64,000 nucleotides of DNA from Endozoicomonas sp965208385 (GTDB lineage Bacteria; Pseudomonadota; Gammaproteobacteria; Pseudomonadales; Endozoicomonadaceae): NCBI GenBank assembly GCA_965208385.1, contig CBDBOO010000044.1:62001-126000 (forward strand). Direction: 5' to 3'. The notes under the pieces were generated by a model that was not told where the DNA came from, did not search any database, and was given only the letters and a program-made list of their open reading frames with translations. Positions 55,536 to 64,000 of this stretch are shown piece after piece; within the stretch, counting starts at the first letter, position 1; each line of letters starts with the position of its first letter. A program made the translations under genes and the position numbers.

Positions 55536-55805
55536 TCAGGTGTTGTTTCGATAACAATCCCTTAAACCAATAGCTGGGTTAGCGTAGTTTCCACATAAAT
55601 TGTTATAGATTTTTATTAATCTATTATTGCATTCAATTTTAATGGCTTGCTCAGTTATCTTCTGATCGATTTGATCCTCCATGATCTGTTGCAATAAATG
55701 ATTCAGATCGATTTTAAGGGAGGATGCCTGTTTCGCCAGCTCAGCTGTAATCTGTGCCTTGAGTTGAGGTTTTACTTCTCTGGCTGACTCGTTGGCGTAA
55801 TTCAT
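55536..55805 (-). CDS. Small protein resembling CcdA-type antitoxin
   Basis: This 89-residue protein has a helical N-terminus (SLKIDLNHLLQQIMEDQID), then ECNNRLIKIYNNLCGNYANP, a pattern that resembles CcdA antitoxins (an N-terminal ribbon-helix-helix followed by a helix ending before the toxin-binding tail). No CcdB-like toxin is found within the gap on either side, so it would be an orphan antitoxin. The similarity is weak and by eye; it may be an unrelated protein. Confidence 0.35.
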   Translation of the reverse strand: MNYANESAREVKPQLKAQITAELAKQASSLKIDLNHLLQQIMEDQIDQKITEQAIKIECNNRLIKIYNNLCGNYANPAIGLRDCYRNNT

Positions 55806-55854
55806 TGTGTTTATCCTGTATGAATGCTGTGGCCGAATAGCAGACTCAGTATAG

Positions 55855-56742
55855 TTAAACTCTGCCTTTTAATTTGAATCTATCGTAGTGCCATATCCAA
55901 AGCTGAGGGTGTCGATTGATCACTGCTTCCATCCGGGTAAAGAGTCTTTGTAAATTAACATGAACATCTTTTTCCCGGTCGCTAGTCTTCAGTAAGTCAA
56001 AAGGCTCAAAATGCAAGTGCCACAGTTGGTCGCTACTTCCTGTGCAATAGTGAAACAGCAGCGGAGTATCCATCATCAGGGCAGTCCTGATGGCGCTGGA
56101 CGGTGCCTGTGTTTCCTGACCAAGAAAATTCACAGGTGCTTCTCTGGATCTCATATCAATGTGTAAAATAATGGCGGTTTTTTGTCTCAGTGTTTTAATA
56201 AACGCTAAAGGGTTGCCCCTTTTTATAAAGGGTATACCCAGTTTCATCAGGCCATATTGTCCCAGGGTATTTAGCCATCTGTTTTTTTTACCCTCACCGA
56301 TGACGGTTGATACAGAAACACCTTTACGATGAAGGGCCAGCGTTCCGAGTTCGGGTGGCCCCATATGAAGAGTGGTAATGATCAGCCCTTTCTCTCTGGC
56401 CAGAGCAGCTTCCACCTGATCAAAATTGTGTAATTGGTAGCGACACTTCTGTAATCTGGGCAGGATGAGTCCATAGCTGATAAGGTTCGCTGCTGCCTGA
56501 CGTGCATGTTGGTCAAACTGATTGGTTTGAGCTTGATCAAGGCCTGTTTTCATCGCTCTTCTGGCAATCTGTCCTTTCTTCCTGTCCAGCAGATATCCAC
56601 CAATGTTGACCAGTAGCCTGAACAGGCTGTCAGGCATAAACGCAAATATTGCCAGAGTCCATGAGACGGAGATTTTTTTCCAGTTTCTTGTCATCTTTTT
56701 CTCAATAGTGCCAGCTTTATCAAGTGATTTTAGAGGAGGCAT
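55855..56742 (-). CDS. Lysophospholipid/lipid A acyltransferase-like protein
   Basis: This 295-residue protein fits the LpxL/HtrB-type acyltransferase fold, with catalytic HX4E motif in TLHMGPPELGTLAL and a membrane-facing helical N-terminus. It would transfer an acyl chain to a lipid A or other lipid acceptor at the inner membrane. It is not close enough to LpxL or LpxM by eye to name. The start is ATG 56742 or ATG 56694 (MTRNWKK). No operon partner is visible. Confidence 0.7.
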   Translation of the reverse strand: MPPLKSLDKAGTIEKKMTRNWKKISVSWTLAIFAFMPDSLFRLLVNIGGYLLDRKKGQIARRAMKTGLDQAQTNQFDQHARQAAANLISYGLILPRLQKCRYQLHNFDQVEAALAREKGLIITTLHMGPPELGTLALHRKGVSVSTVIGEGKKNRWLNTLGQYGLMKLGIPFIKRGNPLAFIKTLRQKTAIILHIDMRSREAPVNFLGQETQAPSSAIRTALMMDTPLLFHYCTGSSDQLWHLHFEPFDLLKTSDREKDVHVNLQRLFTRMEAVINRHPQLWIWHYDRFKLKGRV

Positions 56743-56912
56743 CCTTACTAAACAGCCATTTAATGATCTTGATTACCGAGTGGCAATGTACCAGTGTGTC
56801 TGTGGAATATTTTGAAGTTCATTCTGTTAGTATGAGTGTACTACTAAAAGTCCCACAGGAAGACTTGTTTGTTTATTTTGCAGACAGGACTATGCATGAC
56901 TGGAAATATTAA

Positions 56913-57701
56913 ATGGTTATTCTTCTTTATCTTATTTTAGGTGCATTTGCAGGAACTATTGCCGGGCTTTTTGGTATTGGTGGCGGGCTGATTATTGTCC
57001 CGGTACTGATTTACAGTTTTGAAGTTCAGGGGTTCTCGCCGGAGGCTCTTACGCACCTTGCGGTTGGAACTTCCCTTGCCACCATTGTTATCACCTCGCT
57101 CAGTTCTGTGAAAACACACCACAGTAAAGGCGCTGTTCAGTGGCCCGTATTTCTTTTTCTGGCCATGGGTATTCTGTGGGGAAGCTGGCTTGGAGTGTAT
57201 ACGGCGACTCAAATGTCGGGTTTGTTATTACAGAAACTCATTGGTGTATTTGCCGTGCTGGTGGCCATTAAAATGTGGTTTGGTTTTAAATCCCGTGAGG
57301 GAACCAGTATTCCACCGAAACCACTTCTGGTGTTTGCCGGAGGCATCATCGGCTGGGTATCCAGTATTTTTGGTATCGGTGGTGGCACCCTGTCGGTACC
57401 CTTCATGCGACGATGTAATCTGACCATGACGCAGGCGGTAGGAACCTCTTCGGCCTGTGGCTTACCTATTGCCTTGATGGGAGCAGTAGCCAATATCTTT
57501 TTTGGTCAGGGTAATGAACTATTACCCACTCTGGCGACGGGCTACGTCTACTGGCCTGCGTTTCTGGGTATAGTCCTTACCAGTGTGCTCTTTGCCCGTT
57601 TTGGAGCTCTGATGGCTCACCGCCTGCCAGCCGATAAACTGCAAAAGTTTTTTGCGATTCTACTGTTTGTGGTTGGCAGTGAATTTTTATTACCAATATA
57701 A
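56913..57701 (+). CDS. TauE/SafE-family permease
   Basis: This 262-residue inner-membrane protein has about eight hydrophobic helices and the conserved duplicate motifs GLFGIGGGLIIVP and SIFGIGGGTLSVP. Family members export sulfite, sulfoacetate or other small anions. The substrate cannot be decided from sequence. It precedes lgt on the same strand with an 81-bp gap. Confidence 0.9.
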   Translation: MVILLYLILGAFAGTIAGLFGIGGGLIIVPVLIYSFEVQGFSPEALTHLAVGTSLATIVITSLSSVKTHHSKGAVQWPVFLFLAMGILWGSWLGVYTATQMSGLLLQKLIGVFAVLVAIKMWFGFKSREGTSIPPKPLLVFAGGIIGWVSSIFGIGGGTLSVPFMRRCNLTMTQAVGTSSACGLPIALMGAVANIFFGQGNELLPTLATGYVYWPAFLGIVLTSVLFARFGALMAHRLPADKLQKFFAILLFVVGSEFLLPI

Positions 57702-57782
57702 GCACACTGTAAGAGTTCTGGTAGCTAATATAGATGGGCTGATAGACTGGTCAGACTTTTAATTTTGGATTGGAATCATTCT

Positions 57783-58661
57783 GTGATCTCTTACCCTGAA
57801 ATCGATCCCGTTGCTCTCAGTCTCGGACCTCTGAAGATTCACTGGTATGGACTGATGTACCTGCTGGCGTTTGCCGGTGCTCTCTGGCTGGGCGGCGTGC
57901 GGGCAAAAAAATCCAGTAATCTATGGCAAAAGGAGCAGGTAGGCGATCTTATTTTTTATGGTGCTGTGGGCGTCATTTTAGGTGGCCGGTTTGGCTATGT
58001 GGTTTTTTATAATTTCGATTACTTTATTCAGGATCCGCTCTGGTTGTTCAAAATCTGGGATGGCGGGATGTCTTTCCATGGCGGACTGCTTGGTGTTCTT
58101 ATTGCCATGGGGTGGTATGGACGAAAACTGGGCAAGAATTTTTTTCAGATAACCGATTTTATTGCACCGCTGGTTCCCTTTGGCCTGGGCATGGGTCGAA
58201 TAGGTAATTTTATAGGTGGTGAACTCTGGGGCCGGGCTACCGACGTATCCTGGGCGATGATATTCCCCCGTGATCCCAGCCAGTTACCAAGGCATCCTTC
58301 TCAGTTGTACCAGTTTTTCCTGGAAGGGATTGTTTTGTTTGGCATACTCTGGTGGTTCTCTGCCAAACCCCGGCCCCGTATGGCGGTATCAGGTATGTTT
58401 ATGCTGATTTACGGCATGGCCAGATTTATCGTAGAATTTTTCCGACAGCCTGACGAACAACTGGGTTTTATCGCTTTTGACTGGCTGACAATGGGACAGT
58501 TGCTATCTACTCCAATGATTGCACTGGGTGGTTTGCTGATGCTCTGGGCCTATCAAAAGAACCCTCTGGAAAAAGGCATGAATGTTGACGATGCGGTTTG
58601 GTTAAAACAGCATGGGTTAAAACAGCCTGGGATAAAGCTGCACGGAATGAAAAAGCGATGA
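57783..58661 (+). CDS. lgt: Prolipoprotein diacylglyceryl transferase
   Basis: This 292-residue inner-membrane enzyme attaches diacylglycerol to lipobox cysteines, the first step in lipoprotein maturation. The Lgt signature GRIGNFIGGELWGR is present, plus GGMSFHGGLLG. GTG 57783 gives a start (ISYPEIDPVALSLGP) that aligns with the family; TTG 57765 is also open. The 3' end has an in-frame 15-bp repeat (HGLKQPGIKLHGMKKR). The stop overlaps the thyA ATG by 4 bp (ATGA). Confidence 0.94.
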   Translation: MISYPEIDPVALSLGPLKIHWYGLMYLLAFAGALWLGGVRAKKSSNLWQKEQVGDLIFYGAVGVILGGRFGYVVFYNFDYFIQDPLWLFKIWDGGMSFHGGLLGVLIAMGWYGRKLGKNFFQITDFIAPLVPFGLGMGRIGNFIGGELWGRATDVSWAMIFPRDPSQLPRHPSQLYQFFLEGIVLFGILWWFSAKPRPRMAVSGMFMLIYGMARFIVEFFRQPDEQLGFIAFDWLTMGQLLSTPMIALGGLLMLWAYQKNPLEKGMNVDDAVWLKQHGLKQPGIKLHGMKKR

Positions 58662-59491
58662 AACAATATCTTGATCTGCTTCGCCACGTGAAGGAACAGG
58701 GTGTATTTAAGGCCGATAGAACCGGCACCGGGACTTACAGTGTCTTTGGTTACCAGATGCGGTTTGATCTTGCGAAAGGTTTCCCCCTGGTGACCACTAA
58801 AAAGTGTCACCTGAGATCCATTATTCATGAACTTCTCTGGTTTCTTAAAGGGGATACCAATATTGGTTATCTTCAGGAAAACAGTGTCAGGATCTGGGAT
58901 GGATGGGCGACTGACGACGGTGAGCTCGGGCCTGTTTATGGTAAACAGTGGCGCAGCTGGGAGGGCAGTGATGGAAAAGTTACTGACCAGATTGAATGGC
59001 TTTTAAATGAAATTAAAAGCAACCCTGATTCCCGTCGTCTGGTGATCAGTGCCTGGAATCCCAGTGTATTGCCCGACGTACAATATTCACCTAAAGAAAA
59101 TGCAGCAAGAGGGAACCAGGCATTGCCTCCCTGTCATTGTCTGTTTCAATTCTATGTTCTGGATGGAAAACTTTCCTGCCAGTTATATCAGCGCAGTGCC
59201 GATATTTTTCTGGGCGTTCCGTTCAATATTGCTTCCTACGCATTGCTTACCATGATGATTGCCCAGGTATGTAATTTGAAACTGGGTGATTTTGTACACA
59301 CTTTTGGTGATGCCCATATTTATTCCAATCACCTGGAGCAGGCAGAAGAGCAACTGTCCAGAAAACCCTTTCCACTTCCGGAAATGATTCTGAATCCTGA
59401 CATTAAAAATCTCTTTGATTTTACCATTGAGGATATGGAGCTGATTAATTATCAGTCTCATCCTCATATAAAAGCAGCCGTGTCTATTTGA
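58658..59491 (+). CDS. thyA: Thymidylate synthase
   Basis: This 277-residue enzyme methylates dUMP to dTMP using methylenetetrahydrofolate. DRTGTGTYSVFGYQMRFDL starts the family core (18 residues shown: DRTGTGTYSVFGYQMRF), LPPCHCLFQFYV contains the catalytic Cys, and the end SHPHIKAAVSI is normal. It carries a short insertion (about 13 residues) before the catalytic Cys relative to E. coli ThyA. ATG 58658 overlaps the lgt stop, so the lgt-thyA pair is coupled, as in many gammaproteobacteria. Confidence 0.97.
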   Translation: MKQYLDLLRHVKEQGVFKADRTGTGTYSVFGYQMRFDLAKGFPLVTTKKCHLRSIIHELLWFLKGDTNIGYLQENSVRIWDGWATDDGELGPVYGKQWRSWEGSDGKVTDQIEWLLNEIKSNPDSRRLVISAWNPSVLPDVQYSPKENAARGNQALPPCHCLFQFYVLDGKLSCQLYQRSADIFLGVPFNIASYALLTMMIAQVCNLKLGDFVHTFGDAHIYSNHLEQAEEQLSRKPFPLPEMILNPDIKNLFDFTIEDMELINYQSHPHIKAAVSI

Positions 59492-59579
59492 GTAAACATG
59501 ATTAATGATACGGCCCTTTAGGAGTAATCTAAAAATAACGTCCTGATTTGCTTTAGGGTGTCATTAAACATACCACTAT

Positions 59580-59670
59580 CGTAGGTTGGTGCAGAACGAA
59601 GTGAAGCCCAACATTGGCAGCAGAACGTGCTGACAGAATTGTTGGGCTTCGTCCCTCAGCCCAACCTACG
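59580..59670. repeat. Palindromic repeat element (CGTAGGTTGG / CCAACCTACG)
   Basis: GTAGGTTGG at 59581 and CCAACCTAC at 59661 are the ends. Internal arms ACGAAG..AGCCCAACA and TGTTGGGCTTCGT also pair. This is a 91-bp imperfect hairpin of a type widespread in bacterial genomes. It lies between thyA and the esterase gene. Confidence 0.85.
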
Positions 59671-59775
59671 CTGACAAGTCGATCTGTACGATGAAAATAC
59701 GAAACTTATTTTGAGACTATTCCTTAGTCAGTGATTTTTACATATCAGTGATTTTACATACCAGAGCTTTCAGGA

Positions 59776-60543
59776 ATGAAATTATACGCAAGGCAGCAAG
59801 GGCAAGGGCAAAATATTGTCAGCTTGCATGGGTTATTTGGATCTCAGGAAAACCTCGGAATGATAAACCGTGGTCTGGCAGAGCAGTTTTGTGTCCATGG
59901 ACTGGATGTTCGTAACCACGGACGTTCTCCCCATGATCCGGAGATGAATTATGAGGCTATGGCTGCAGATGTACTTGAATATCTGGATGATCAAAACCTG
60001 AATCAGGTTTATCTCCTTGGTCATTCCATGGGGGGTAAAATTGCCATGACTCTGGCATTGAATGCGCCGGAAAGAGTTAAAAAACTGGCCGTTATTGATA
60101 TTGCGCCAGTTACTTACACTGTTAGACGTCATGATGACATTCTCGCCGGGCTTGAATCCCTGGATCTCAGGACACTCACCAAACGCTCGGAAGCAGATAT
60201 GCATCTTAAGTCGTTTATTGCCGAGAAAGATGTCCGGCAGTTTCTTCTCAAGAATCTGTATAAAACGGAAAATGGTGAGTACCGGTATCGAATGAATTTA
60301 CAGAGTATTCATGAGCATTATCCTGAAATACAGGCAGGGCAATTCTCGGAGCGGTCATTTAACGGTGAATCGATATTTATCAAAGGAGGTGATTCGGATT
60401 ACATTCTACCCGAGCATCGTGCGTCAGTTTTGAAGCTGTTTCCAGGAGCAAAGGTCAGAGTTGTCAATGGTGCCGGTCACTGGGTGCATGCCCAGAAACC
60501 AGATGTGGTGACGAAAACCCTGCTGCGTTTTTTTGCGGCGTGA
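59776..60543 (+). CDS. ybfF: Alpha/beta-hydrolase, YbfF-like esterase
   Basis: This 255-residue esterase has the nucleophile elbow GHSMGGKIA, the oxyanion region LHGLFGSQENLG, and the C-terminal catalytic His in GAGHWVHAQKPD. Order and spacing match E. coli YbfF (254 residues). It hydrolyses short acyl-CoA or ester substrates in vitro in homologues; the natural substrate is not clear. It has no obvious ribosome-binding site. A 13-bp direct repeat (GGTTTAGTCTCCT) follows its stop. Confidence 0.88.
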   Translation: MKLYARQQGQGQNIVSLHGLFGSQENLGMINRGLAEQFCVHGLDVRNHGRSPHDPEMNYEAMAADVLEYLDDQNLNQVYLLGHSMGGKIAMTLALNAPERVKKLAVIDIAPVTYTVRRHDDILAGLESLDLRTLTKRSEADMHLKSFIAEKDVRQFLLKNLYKTENGEYRYRMNLQSIHEHYPEIQAGQFSERSFNGESIFIKGGDSDYILPEHRASVLKLFPGAKVRVVNGAGHWVHAQKPDVVTKTLLRFFAA

Positions 60544-60574
60544 GGTTTAGTCTCCTGGGTTTAGTCTCCTGGGT

Positions 60575-61201
60575 TTAGGCTGCGTCAGGCTGCATCTCAG
60601 GTGCAGCCTGTCTGAACGCAGGTAACGAATTACAGTGATTGTAGATTGCTTCGATTTTGGGATAAGCGTCCATGGATACTTTAAATCGAAGGGCATTAAA
60701 CACCTGTGGCACCAGGCAGATATCGGCAAGTGTTGGCTCCCCGGCACAACAGAACAGGCTATCATCCAGTTGTTTTTCCAGGGCATCAAAGCCCTGACTC
60801 ACCCAGTGATGAATCCACTGTATTTTGGCTTCATCTTTCTGGGACATCTCACCCTGAAGGTACTTAAGAATTCTTAGGTTATTTATGGGATGAACATCGC
60901 AACTGATGGCATAGGCAATACTTCTGATCTGTGCTTTTTGCCAGCTGTTACCCGGTAATATCGGGTTATCGGGATAGGACTCTTCAAGCCACTCCAGAAT
61001 CGCCAGTGACTGGGTAAGGATTCCGTTTTCAGTGTCCAGGCAAGGCACAAGTCCTTCCGGATTTATGTCCCTGTATTCCTTTGACTTCTGCTCTGAGGTG
61101 AGCAGGTTAACGGGAATTTGATCATACTCCAGTTCTTTCAGGTTCAGAGCAATTCGCACCCGGTAGGCTGCAGAAGAGCGGAAGTAGGAATACAGTTTCA
61201 T
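60575..61201 (-). CDS. maiA: Maleylacetoacetate isomerase
   Basis: This 208-residue zeta-class glutathione S-transferase has the N-terminal SSAAYRVRIALNLK motif (Ser-Ser active-site pair) and the C-terminal ADICLVPQVFNALRFKVS. It isomerises maleylacetoacetate to fumarylacetoacetate using glutathione. It is the last gene of the hmgA-fahA-maiA operon, 14 bp after fahA. Confidence 0.93.
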   Translation of the reverse strand: MKLYSYFRSSAAYRVRIALNLKELEYDQIPVNLLTSEQKSKEYRDINPEGLVPCLDTENGILTQSLAILEWLEESYPDNPILPGNSWQKAQIRSIAYAISCDVHPINNLRILKYLQGEMSQKDEAKIQWIHHWVSQGFDALEKQLDDSLFCCAGEPTLADICLVPQVFNALRFKVSMDAYPKIEAIYNHCNSLPAFRQAAPEMQPDAA

Positions 61202-61215
61202 CGATTCAGCTCCGG

Positions 61216-62556
61216 TTATTGTCTGGCTGGTAAAACCAGCGCTGATACTTCACCAAACCCTATACGGGCAGAATTTTCTTTTTCACACCAGCCCCTCATG
61301 ATGACGGTGTCACCATCTTCCAGAAAGGTGCGTGATTCACCGTTAGCCAGTGCGATTGGGTTCTTGCCGCCATTGCTCAATTCCAGCAAAGAGCCGGCTT
61401 CTTCTGCCAGGGGACCAGACTGAGTGCCGCTGCCCAGTAAATCTCCGGGCTGCAGGTTACAGCCATTGACCGTGTGATGAGCCACCATTTGGGCAATGGT
61501 CCAGTAAGAGTGGCGGAAGCTGGATTCTGACAGTTTTTCGGGAGCTTCACCGGCAGTGCGCATTTTCTCCGTGGCCAGCAGAGCTTCAAGTCGCACGTCA
61601 ATGGACCCCTGTAGTGAATTGGTATCAGAAGAAAGGTACGGAAGAGGCTGGGGATCTGACGGGTCGCGGGTGAATTCTGTACGAAACGGCGCCAGAGCTT
61701 CAAGGGTTACAATCCAGGGGGACACTGTGGATGCAAAGTTTTTTGCCAGAAAGGGCCCCAGAGGCTGGTATTCCCAACCCTGAATATCACGTGCAGACCA
61801 GTCATTAAAAAGACAGAGGCCGAATACATGATTTTCTGCCTGATCAATTGTGACGGGTTCACCCAGTGAATTACCGGAACCAATAAAGATGCCCATTTCC
61901 AGTTCGTAATCCAGGCGTTTGCAGGGTCCAAGGACAGGTTGGTCAGCATCCGGAGCTTTTGTCTGGCCAACAGGGCGGTGAAAAGCCTGGCCAGAAACGT
62001 CGATGGATGATGAGCGACCGTGATAACCAATGGGAACCCATTTATAGTTGGGTAATAAAGGGTTATCAGGGCGGAAGAAAGAACCCACACTGGTTGCATG
62101 ATACACAGAGGTATAAAAGTCTGTATAGTCACCAATGGTGCAGGGCAGCTGGTATTCAACCGAGTCCATAGGGACAAGGCAGAGTGACAGAGCTGTTTCT
62201 GTATCTGAACCTGAACGCAGTGCCCGGGACAGTTCAAGCCGGAGCTCTGACCAGTATTCAATTCCCATCCCCATAAACCGGTTCAGGGTCGTCATTGAAC
62301 AGGCTTCCAGTGCTGCCTGTACATTGTCTGAAAATACATGGTCTGAAAATACATGGCCTGAAAATAATCCTGATCTGGCTACAGCAGCCAAATCAAGAAC
62401 CTGATTGCCTATGGCAACACCACCCCGAAAATTTTCATTACTGTCCTTCTGACGGAAAATGGCAAACGGCAGGTTTTGTATAGGAAAATCACATTCGGCC
62501 TCATTGGCGGATGCAACCCAGCTGGTCAGGTTAATGTCGTGTGTTTCGTTCAGCAT
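61216..62556 (-). CDS. fahA: Fumarylacetoacetase
   Basis: This 446-residue enzyme cleaves fumarylacetoacetate to fumarate and acetoacetate. Conserved segments are YTDFYTSVYHATSVGSFFRP, then FNDWSARDIQGWEYQPLGP with the active-site residues, and EMGIFIGSGNSLG near residue 215. It carries an in-frame 15-bp duplication near residue 85 (HVFSDHVFSD). It lies 9 bp after hmgA on the same strand. Confidence 0.95.
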   Translation of the reverse strand: MLNETHDINLTSWVASANEAECDFPIQNLPFAIFRQKDSNENFRGGVAIGNQVLDLAAVARSGLFSGHVFSDHVFSDNVQAALEACSMTTLNRFMGMGIEYWSELRLELSRALRSGSDTETALSLCLVPMDSVEYQLPCTIGDYTDFYTSVYHATSVGSFFRPDNPLLPNYKWVPIGYHGRSSSIDVSGQAFHRPVGQTKAPDADQPVLGPCKRLDYELEMGIFIGSGNSLGEPVTIDQAENHVFGLCLFNDWSARDIQGWEYQPLGPFLAKNFASTVSPWIVTLEALAPFRTEFTRDPSDPQPLPYLSSDTNSLQGSIDVRLEALLATEKMRTAGEAPEKLSESSFRHSYWTIAQMVAHHTVNGCNLQPGDLLGSGTQSGPLAEEAGSLLELSNGGKNPIALANGESRTFLEDGDTVIMRGWCEKENSARIGFGEVSALVLPARQ

Positions 62557-62565
62557 GCGTCTGCC

Positions 62566-63870
62566 TTATGGTTTACCATTAAAGTTTTTCTGAAGATCAG
62601 ACCAGCAACTAATATAGTCAGATTGCAGGGCTTTGTGTTCCAACGCAAATGTCGTCGGTGAAAAGATAAAACGAGACTCGAACATAAAGGCCATCGTATC
62701 TTTATAACGTACGGGTTTCAGATCCGTTTCACTGGCTTTATTGAAAACATCGGCTTCAGGTCCGTGGGGTGACATGCAGTTGTGCAGACTGGCCCCGCCA
62801 GGCTCAAAGCCTTTTTCCTTGGCATCATAAACACCATGAATCAATCCCATGAATTCACTCATTACATTGCGATGATACCAAGGGGGGCGAAAGGTATTTT
62901 CTGCCACCATCCAGCGGGGAGGGAATATGGCAAAGTCGATGTTGGCAACACCGGGCGTATCAGACTGTGATGTCAGAACCGTGAAAATTGAAGGGTCAGG
63001 ATGGTCATAGCTGACGGTATTAATGACATTGAAGCGGGACAGGTCGTACTTATAAGGAGCCGACGTACCCACCCAGGCAACAACGTCCAGTGGTGAGTGA
63101 TCCAGAGGCGCTGTATATAGATGGCCAGCAAACTTACAGAGCAGTTCAAAATCCCCTTCTACATCTTCGAACCATGCGGTGGGATAGAGGAAATCCCGAT
63201 CATTGGCGTAGCCGTTAGCGCCAACCGGACCTCTTTCTGGTAATACCATGGGGGCGCCGTAGTTTTCACAGATATAACCACGGGCAGAGTCATCGCTTAA
63301 ATCAATCTGAAATTTGATGCCTCTCGGGATAACCAGTATTTCACCGGGTTCAACATGAAGTAAACCGAGTTCTGTTTTTGCCAGTATTGCTCCAGCCTGG
63401 GGAACAATCAGCATCTCGCCATCCGCGTTGTAGAAAAACCTTTGCCCCATATTCTTGTTGGCCAGGTACATGTGTATGGCAATACCGGTTTGACCGCGAA
63501 CATCCCCATTGGCCGCAATGGTTGCCATACCTTCGATAAAGTCGACTTCTTCTTCCGGAATGGGCAGTGCATCCCAGCGTAACATATTCGGAGGTGGCGT
63601 TTTTTCAGTGACTGGAGCGGAGCGGATTCGATTTTCAGGAGCAGGCTTATAGTCCCCCTGGGCAACCGATGGGCGAATCCGGTACATCCAGGTTCGTCGA
63701 TTTAGATGCCTTGGTGCTGTAAAGGCCGTGGTTGAAAACTGTTCGGTATATAAACCATAGGGTGCTTTCTGGGGATTGAATTGTCCCTGGGGTAAGGCTC
63801 CGGGCAGGGCTTCCGATTCATGTTCGTTTCCAAAGCCATTCAGATATTCGATGTCTGAGGGTTTCGTCAT
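62566..63870 (-). CDS. hmgA: Homogentisate 1,2-dioxygenase
   Basis: This 434-residue iron enzyme opens homogentisate to maleylacetoacetate, the key step of tyrosine and phenylalanine breakdown. The iron-binding region shows SEFMGLIHGVYDAK and LHNCMSPHGPEAD. The start MTKPSDIEYLNGFGNE and the RTWMYRIRPSV segment fit the family. It is the first gene of the hmgA-fahA-maiA operon. No dedicated regulator is visible in the remaining 130 bp. Confidence 0.96.
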   Translation of the reverse strand: MTKPSDIEYLNGFGNEHESEALPGALPQGQFNPQKAPYGLYTEQFSTTAFTAPRHLNRRTWMYRIRPSVAQGDYKPAPENRIRSAPVTEKTPPPNMLRWDALPIPEEEVDFIEGMATIAANGDVRGQTGIAIHMYLANKNMGQRFFYNADGEMLIVPQAGAILAKTELGLLHVEPGEILVIPRGIKFQIDLSDDSARGYICENYGAPMVLPERGPVGANGYANDRDFLYPTAWFEDVEGDFELLCKFAGHLYTAPLDHSPLDVVAWVGTSAPYKYDLSRFNVINTVSYDHPDPSIFTVLTSQSDTPGVANIDFAIFPPRWMVAENTFRPPWYHRNVMSEFMGLIHGVYDAKEKGFEPGGASLHNCMSPHGPEADVFNKASETDLKPVRYKDTMAFMFESRFIFSPTTFALEHKALQSDYISCWSDLQKNFNGKP

Positions 63871-63950
63871 GTATTGCTACCCACGATTATTTTTGACTAT
63901 TAATGAACATCTGGAGAGGAAAAGCCATTCCAAAATGTTTTTACGGGCCT

Positions 63951-63985
63951 AAAAAGCAAAAATGCCGCAGTAGAGCGGCATCTAT
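63951..63985 (-). terminator. Terminator of a gene beyond the right edge
   Basis: ATGCCGC (63962-63968) and GCGGCAT (63975-63981) form a stem. On the minus strand it is followed by TTTTTGCTTTTT. It probably ends a minus-strand gene that starts outside the window. Confidence 0.65.
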
Positions 63986-64000
63986 GAAATATTTGTGAGT

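Noticed and set aside
1..64000. tRNA, rRNA, insertion sequences, prophage genes
   Set aside because: None could be recognised on either strand.

Overview
The window reads as a chromosomal segment of a marine gammaproteobacterium of the Oceanospirillales / Endozoicomonadaceae type. Supporting signs are a GC content near the mid-40s by eye, Gram-negative envelope genes (DUF1302 porin-like protein, D15-type barrel, LpxL-like acyltransferase, Lgt), an enteric-type maltose/maltodextrin locus, a large glycogen cluster, a complete homogentisate pathway, and many short tandem and dispersed intergenic repeats. The taxon is an inference. I found no rRNA, tRNA, insertion sequence, prophage or CRISPR array.

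Layout. 1-1010 (-): 5' part of a DsbD/ScsB-like disulfide reductase running off the left edge. 1284-2669 (+): a papain-like protein split by a -1 frameshift, then a small secreted protein. 2801-8463 (-): a compact operon (beta-helix lipoprotein, di-heme cytochrome c lipoprotein, DUF1302 outer-membrane protein) with a membrane-anchored AraC regulator upstream. 8534-11353: a shortened Cra/FruR-like regulator, an unknown acidic protein and a LysR regulator. 11443-14425 (-): a LysE-type exporter and ilvGM preceded by an ilvL-type leader peptide, an attenuator and a small membrane ORF. 14493-18519: a D15-type barrel, a fused cysteine desulfurase-SufE protein and tcdA.

18926-44956 is a carbohydrate island. 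Maltodextrin uptake: lamB, malM, malQ, malK, malG, malF, malE. Glycogen turnover: glgP, glgB, glgX, pgm, glgC, glgA and a second glgB. lamB, malM and the second glgB each carry two frameshifts, while the inner-membrane transporter, malQ and the main glycogen enzymes are intact. The malE-glgP intergenic region carries two unrelated tandem arrays, both of 13-bp units; one repeats the core AACGTT sixteen times.

45006-64000 is mostly housekeeping and stress genes: a DUF2726/zinc-ribbon protein, CspD, a two-domain rhodanese overlapping a SelD-N-terminus-like FAD oxidoreductase, an APC permease, the spoVR-yeaH-prkA starvation operon, a CcdA-like orphan, a lipid A acyltransferase-like protein, a TauE/SafE permease, lgt-thyA, a YbfF-like esterase and hmgA-fahA-maiA for tyrosine/phenylalanine breakdown.

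Taken together: imported maltodextrins would be processed by MalQ and GlgP to glucose-1-phosphate, converted by Pgm, or activated by GlgC and stored through GlgA and GlgB. GlgP and GlgX remobilise the store. The clustering of frameshifts in a few genes suggests real decay rather than scattered sequencing error, but only raw reads can settle it.
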